From positions 1,484,475 to 1,548,474 of the forward strand of contig NZ_BBRI01000002.1 of assembly GCF_002090075.1 (NCBI RefSeq): a DNA stretch of 64,000 nt. Reading direction: 5' to 3'. A model generated the notes under the pieces. That model did not search any database and was not told the origin of the DNA. It worked only from the letters and a program-made list of their open reading frames with translations. Below are positions 62,711-64,000 of the stretch, in pieces. How positions within the stretch are numbered: position 1 is the stretch's first letter; every line of letters starts with the position of its first letter. Position numbers and translations under genes: made by a program. This DNA is from Demequina sp. NBRC 110052 (lineage in GTDB: Bacteria > Actinomycetota > Actinomycetes > Actinomycetales > Demequinaceae).

Positions 62711-63894
62711 GCGGATACTCCGAGAAGTGCTTCAAGTTTCGCCTTGAAGTCCGGATGCCAACCGATGTCTCCACGGTCCGCTAGAATGTGGCGGGAGCCA
62801 TTTGTCAGGAAGTTCTCGGCGAATGTCGCTCGGATTCTTACGACGTTCGCGTCATAGAGTGAATTGAACAACTCGCGACCGGCTTGCACCTTGTCACGTT
62901 CAGTGAGCTCGCCGTCGAGTTCGAGTTGGTCGCACATGTTCTCGAACTGGATCTCCCACTCATCAATGAGATCTCGCTCGAATTTCGTAAGGTCTTCTTC
63001 AACGAGATCGCCGTCCTGCACCCACTTTGACGTTTGTGCGTATGCCCGGTGGTAGTTGACGATGGCCTTTCTCAGGTTGTGTCCGTGAACTTTGACCCAC
63101 CCGAGTTGTGCGACGAATGGCCTGCTGCGAAGCCCCTCAATGATCTCGTCTTCGACGTCTGCCAGTGACAGGTCGACGGGCAGTGCATCGGCCAGGAACT
63201 CATCGCGTAGCGAGTAGATCTGGTTGTAGAGCATGCCTGCGGAGATCGTTTCGACGTCCGCTGCGAGCAGCACCTTGAAGGTGATGCGGTGCCACCATCC
63301 CATGAGTCGTTCAATCAGCAGGTCAGCATGCTCGTCCCGTACAGCTGTCGCGAGCTCTTCTCTGAGGAGTTGATCGGTCTCGGAAGCATGGGGCGCGTCG
63401 GTGACGATAGTGACGCGCTGCAATACGCCGAGTCGCTCTGCCGGTGTGGCGGCCAGCCAGGCCTCGCGGCCCTTCTTGGTCTCCTCGGCCGTGAGAGTCT
63501 CGGCCAGGCTCGTGAGCAATTCGCTCGCAGCTTGTGGTTCGTGGTCCTCGGTTGTGAGGAACGAGACTGCGGAGCCCTCGCTGGCGGACGCGGTAGTGAG
63601 AAGGTAGAGCCGCGGGCCCGACACATCCTTGAGGCTTGGTGTCTCTAGCCACACGCGGAGCGTCTTCCAAAGATCCGGGCTTCCATCGGTGAGCGTTGAA
63701 TCGCCTTGGTGATGCTTCACTTGTTCGGCCGTGTCGAGAGTCCCGTCCGCGCGAAGCAGTGCGACGTCGTCATAGGTCTCAAGGGAGACTCGTATTGCCT
63801 TGTCTTTCCTGCCGGCGCGGAGCAGTTCGAGCAGCGCCCAGTGCAGTTGGTGGAGGTGCCCGACGGCGGAGGCGGACGCATCAAACTTGCTCAC
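62707..63894 (-). CDS. ABC-3C effector with N-terminal Cap4/DUF4297-like nuclease motif
   Basis: The 395-residue protein begins with a helix and LETYDDVALLRADGTLDTAEQVKHH. This has Asp42/Asp43 and a QVK motif (Gln58, Lys60), the arrangement of PD-(D/E)XK-type nuclease domains such as Cap4. The rest is helical and ends in a C-terminal region (RHILADRGDIGWHPDF) of the type named ABC-three component system protein. The GTG start has GGGGGAG upstream. It overlaps the middle component by ATGA. It would cut DNA once released by the ATPase, as inferred. Confidence 0.83.
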   Translation of the reverse strand: MSKFDASASAVGHLHQLHWALLELLRAGRKDKAIRVSLETYDDVALLRADGTLDTAEQVKHHQGDSTLTDGSPDLWKTLRVWLETPSLKDVSGPRLYLLTTASASEGSAVSFLTTEDHEPQAASELLTSLAETLTAEETKKGREAWLAATPAERLGVLQRVTIVTDAPHASETDQLLREELATAVRDEHADLLIERLMGWWHRITFKVLLAADVETISAGMLYNQIYSLRDEFLADALPVDLSLADVEDEIIEGLRSRPFVAQLGWVKVHGHNLRKAIVNYHRAYAQTSKWVQDGDLVEEDLTKFERDLIDEWEIQFENMCDQLELDGELTERDKVQAGRELFNSLYDANVVRIRATFAENFLTNGSRHILADRGDIGWHPDFKAKLEALLGVSA

Positions 63895-64000
63895 TGAACT
63901 CCCCCAGGAATCTGCGCAATACGTCGGCCGCCATTTTAAACGCCACCGTTCGTGCCCAATATAGCCACTCGGAATGGTTGAGGGTTTGGCGCAAGGCCGG
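63895..64000. other. Upstream region of the ABC-3C operon at the window edge
   Basis: Holds the ribosome binding site of the effector gene and an A/T-richer patch (CCATTTTAAACG, about 63931-63942) suited to a promoter. No further gene can be seen before the window ends. Confidence 0.4.

Overview
The window is high-GC DNA from an actinobacterium. The gene set (inositol-1-phosphate synthase, an AldR-type Lrp regulator, the rpsF-ssb-rpsR-rplI-dnaB block, several promoters that look leaderless, many GTG starts and ATGA/GTGA stop-start overlaps) points to the Micrococcales, perhaps a Cellulomonas- or Demequina-like organism. That placement is inference from gene content only. No tRNA, rRNA or CRISPR array was seen.

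Positions 1-16866 look like the right-hand part of a large transposon of the Tni (Tn5053/Tn402-like) class. Its left end lies outside the window. The right end carries a serine resolvase (whose start looks frameshifted), a DDE transposase and a TniB ATPase. Next come two 23-bp repeats and a TGTGAC terminus, which abut a 5'-truncated DUF559 endonuclease-like gene. The cargo is metal resistance (cmtR-cadA, cadD, merR/merA, and a second CadC-type sensor). It also holds extra-cytoplasmic maturation genes: lipoprotein signal peptidase lspA, apolipoprotein N-acyltransferase lnt, cytochrome c assembly ccsB/resB/ccdA, a TlpA thioredoxin, and DUF305 and DUF3105 proteins.

Positions 17300-43600 are mostly chromosomal. 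Features include ald/aldR, exporters, two DUF805 membrane proteins, and a five-gene overlapping operon (24119-27480). That operon pairs an EspC/WXG100-like small helical protein with a membrane-anchored alpha/beta hydrolase and a lipoprotein. Further on are padR-ino1, a class A penicillin-binding protein beside two tandem ATP-grasp ligases (probable cell-wall cross-bridge enzymes), and the ribosomal/ssb block. A cluster of DnaA-box-like 9-mers precedes dnaB. A second thioredoxin/CcdA pair and an orphan AztD zinc chaperone behind a Zur/Fur-like box follow.

Positions 43640-56404 hold a SulP transporter and then an arabinoxylan-oligosaccharide locus. It comprises GH43, a LacI repressor, a CUT1 ABC importer, a GH3 enzyme, a second LacI repressor and GH51 arabinofuranosidase, with a LacI-type operator in the divergent promoter. 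Positions 56500-64000 look accessory: AraC-LysE, NUDIX and HIT genes with imperfect repeats at their 3' sides, small membrane proteins, and at the right edge a complete ABC three-component (ABC-3C) conflict system (nuclease-like effector, middle component, DUF3732 ATPase).
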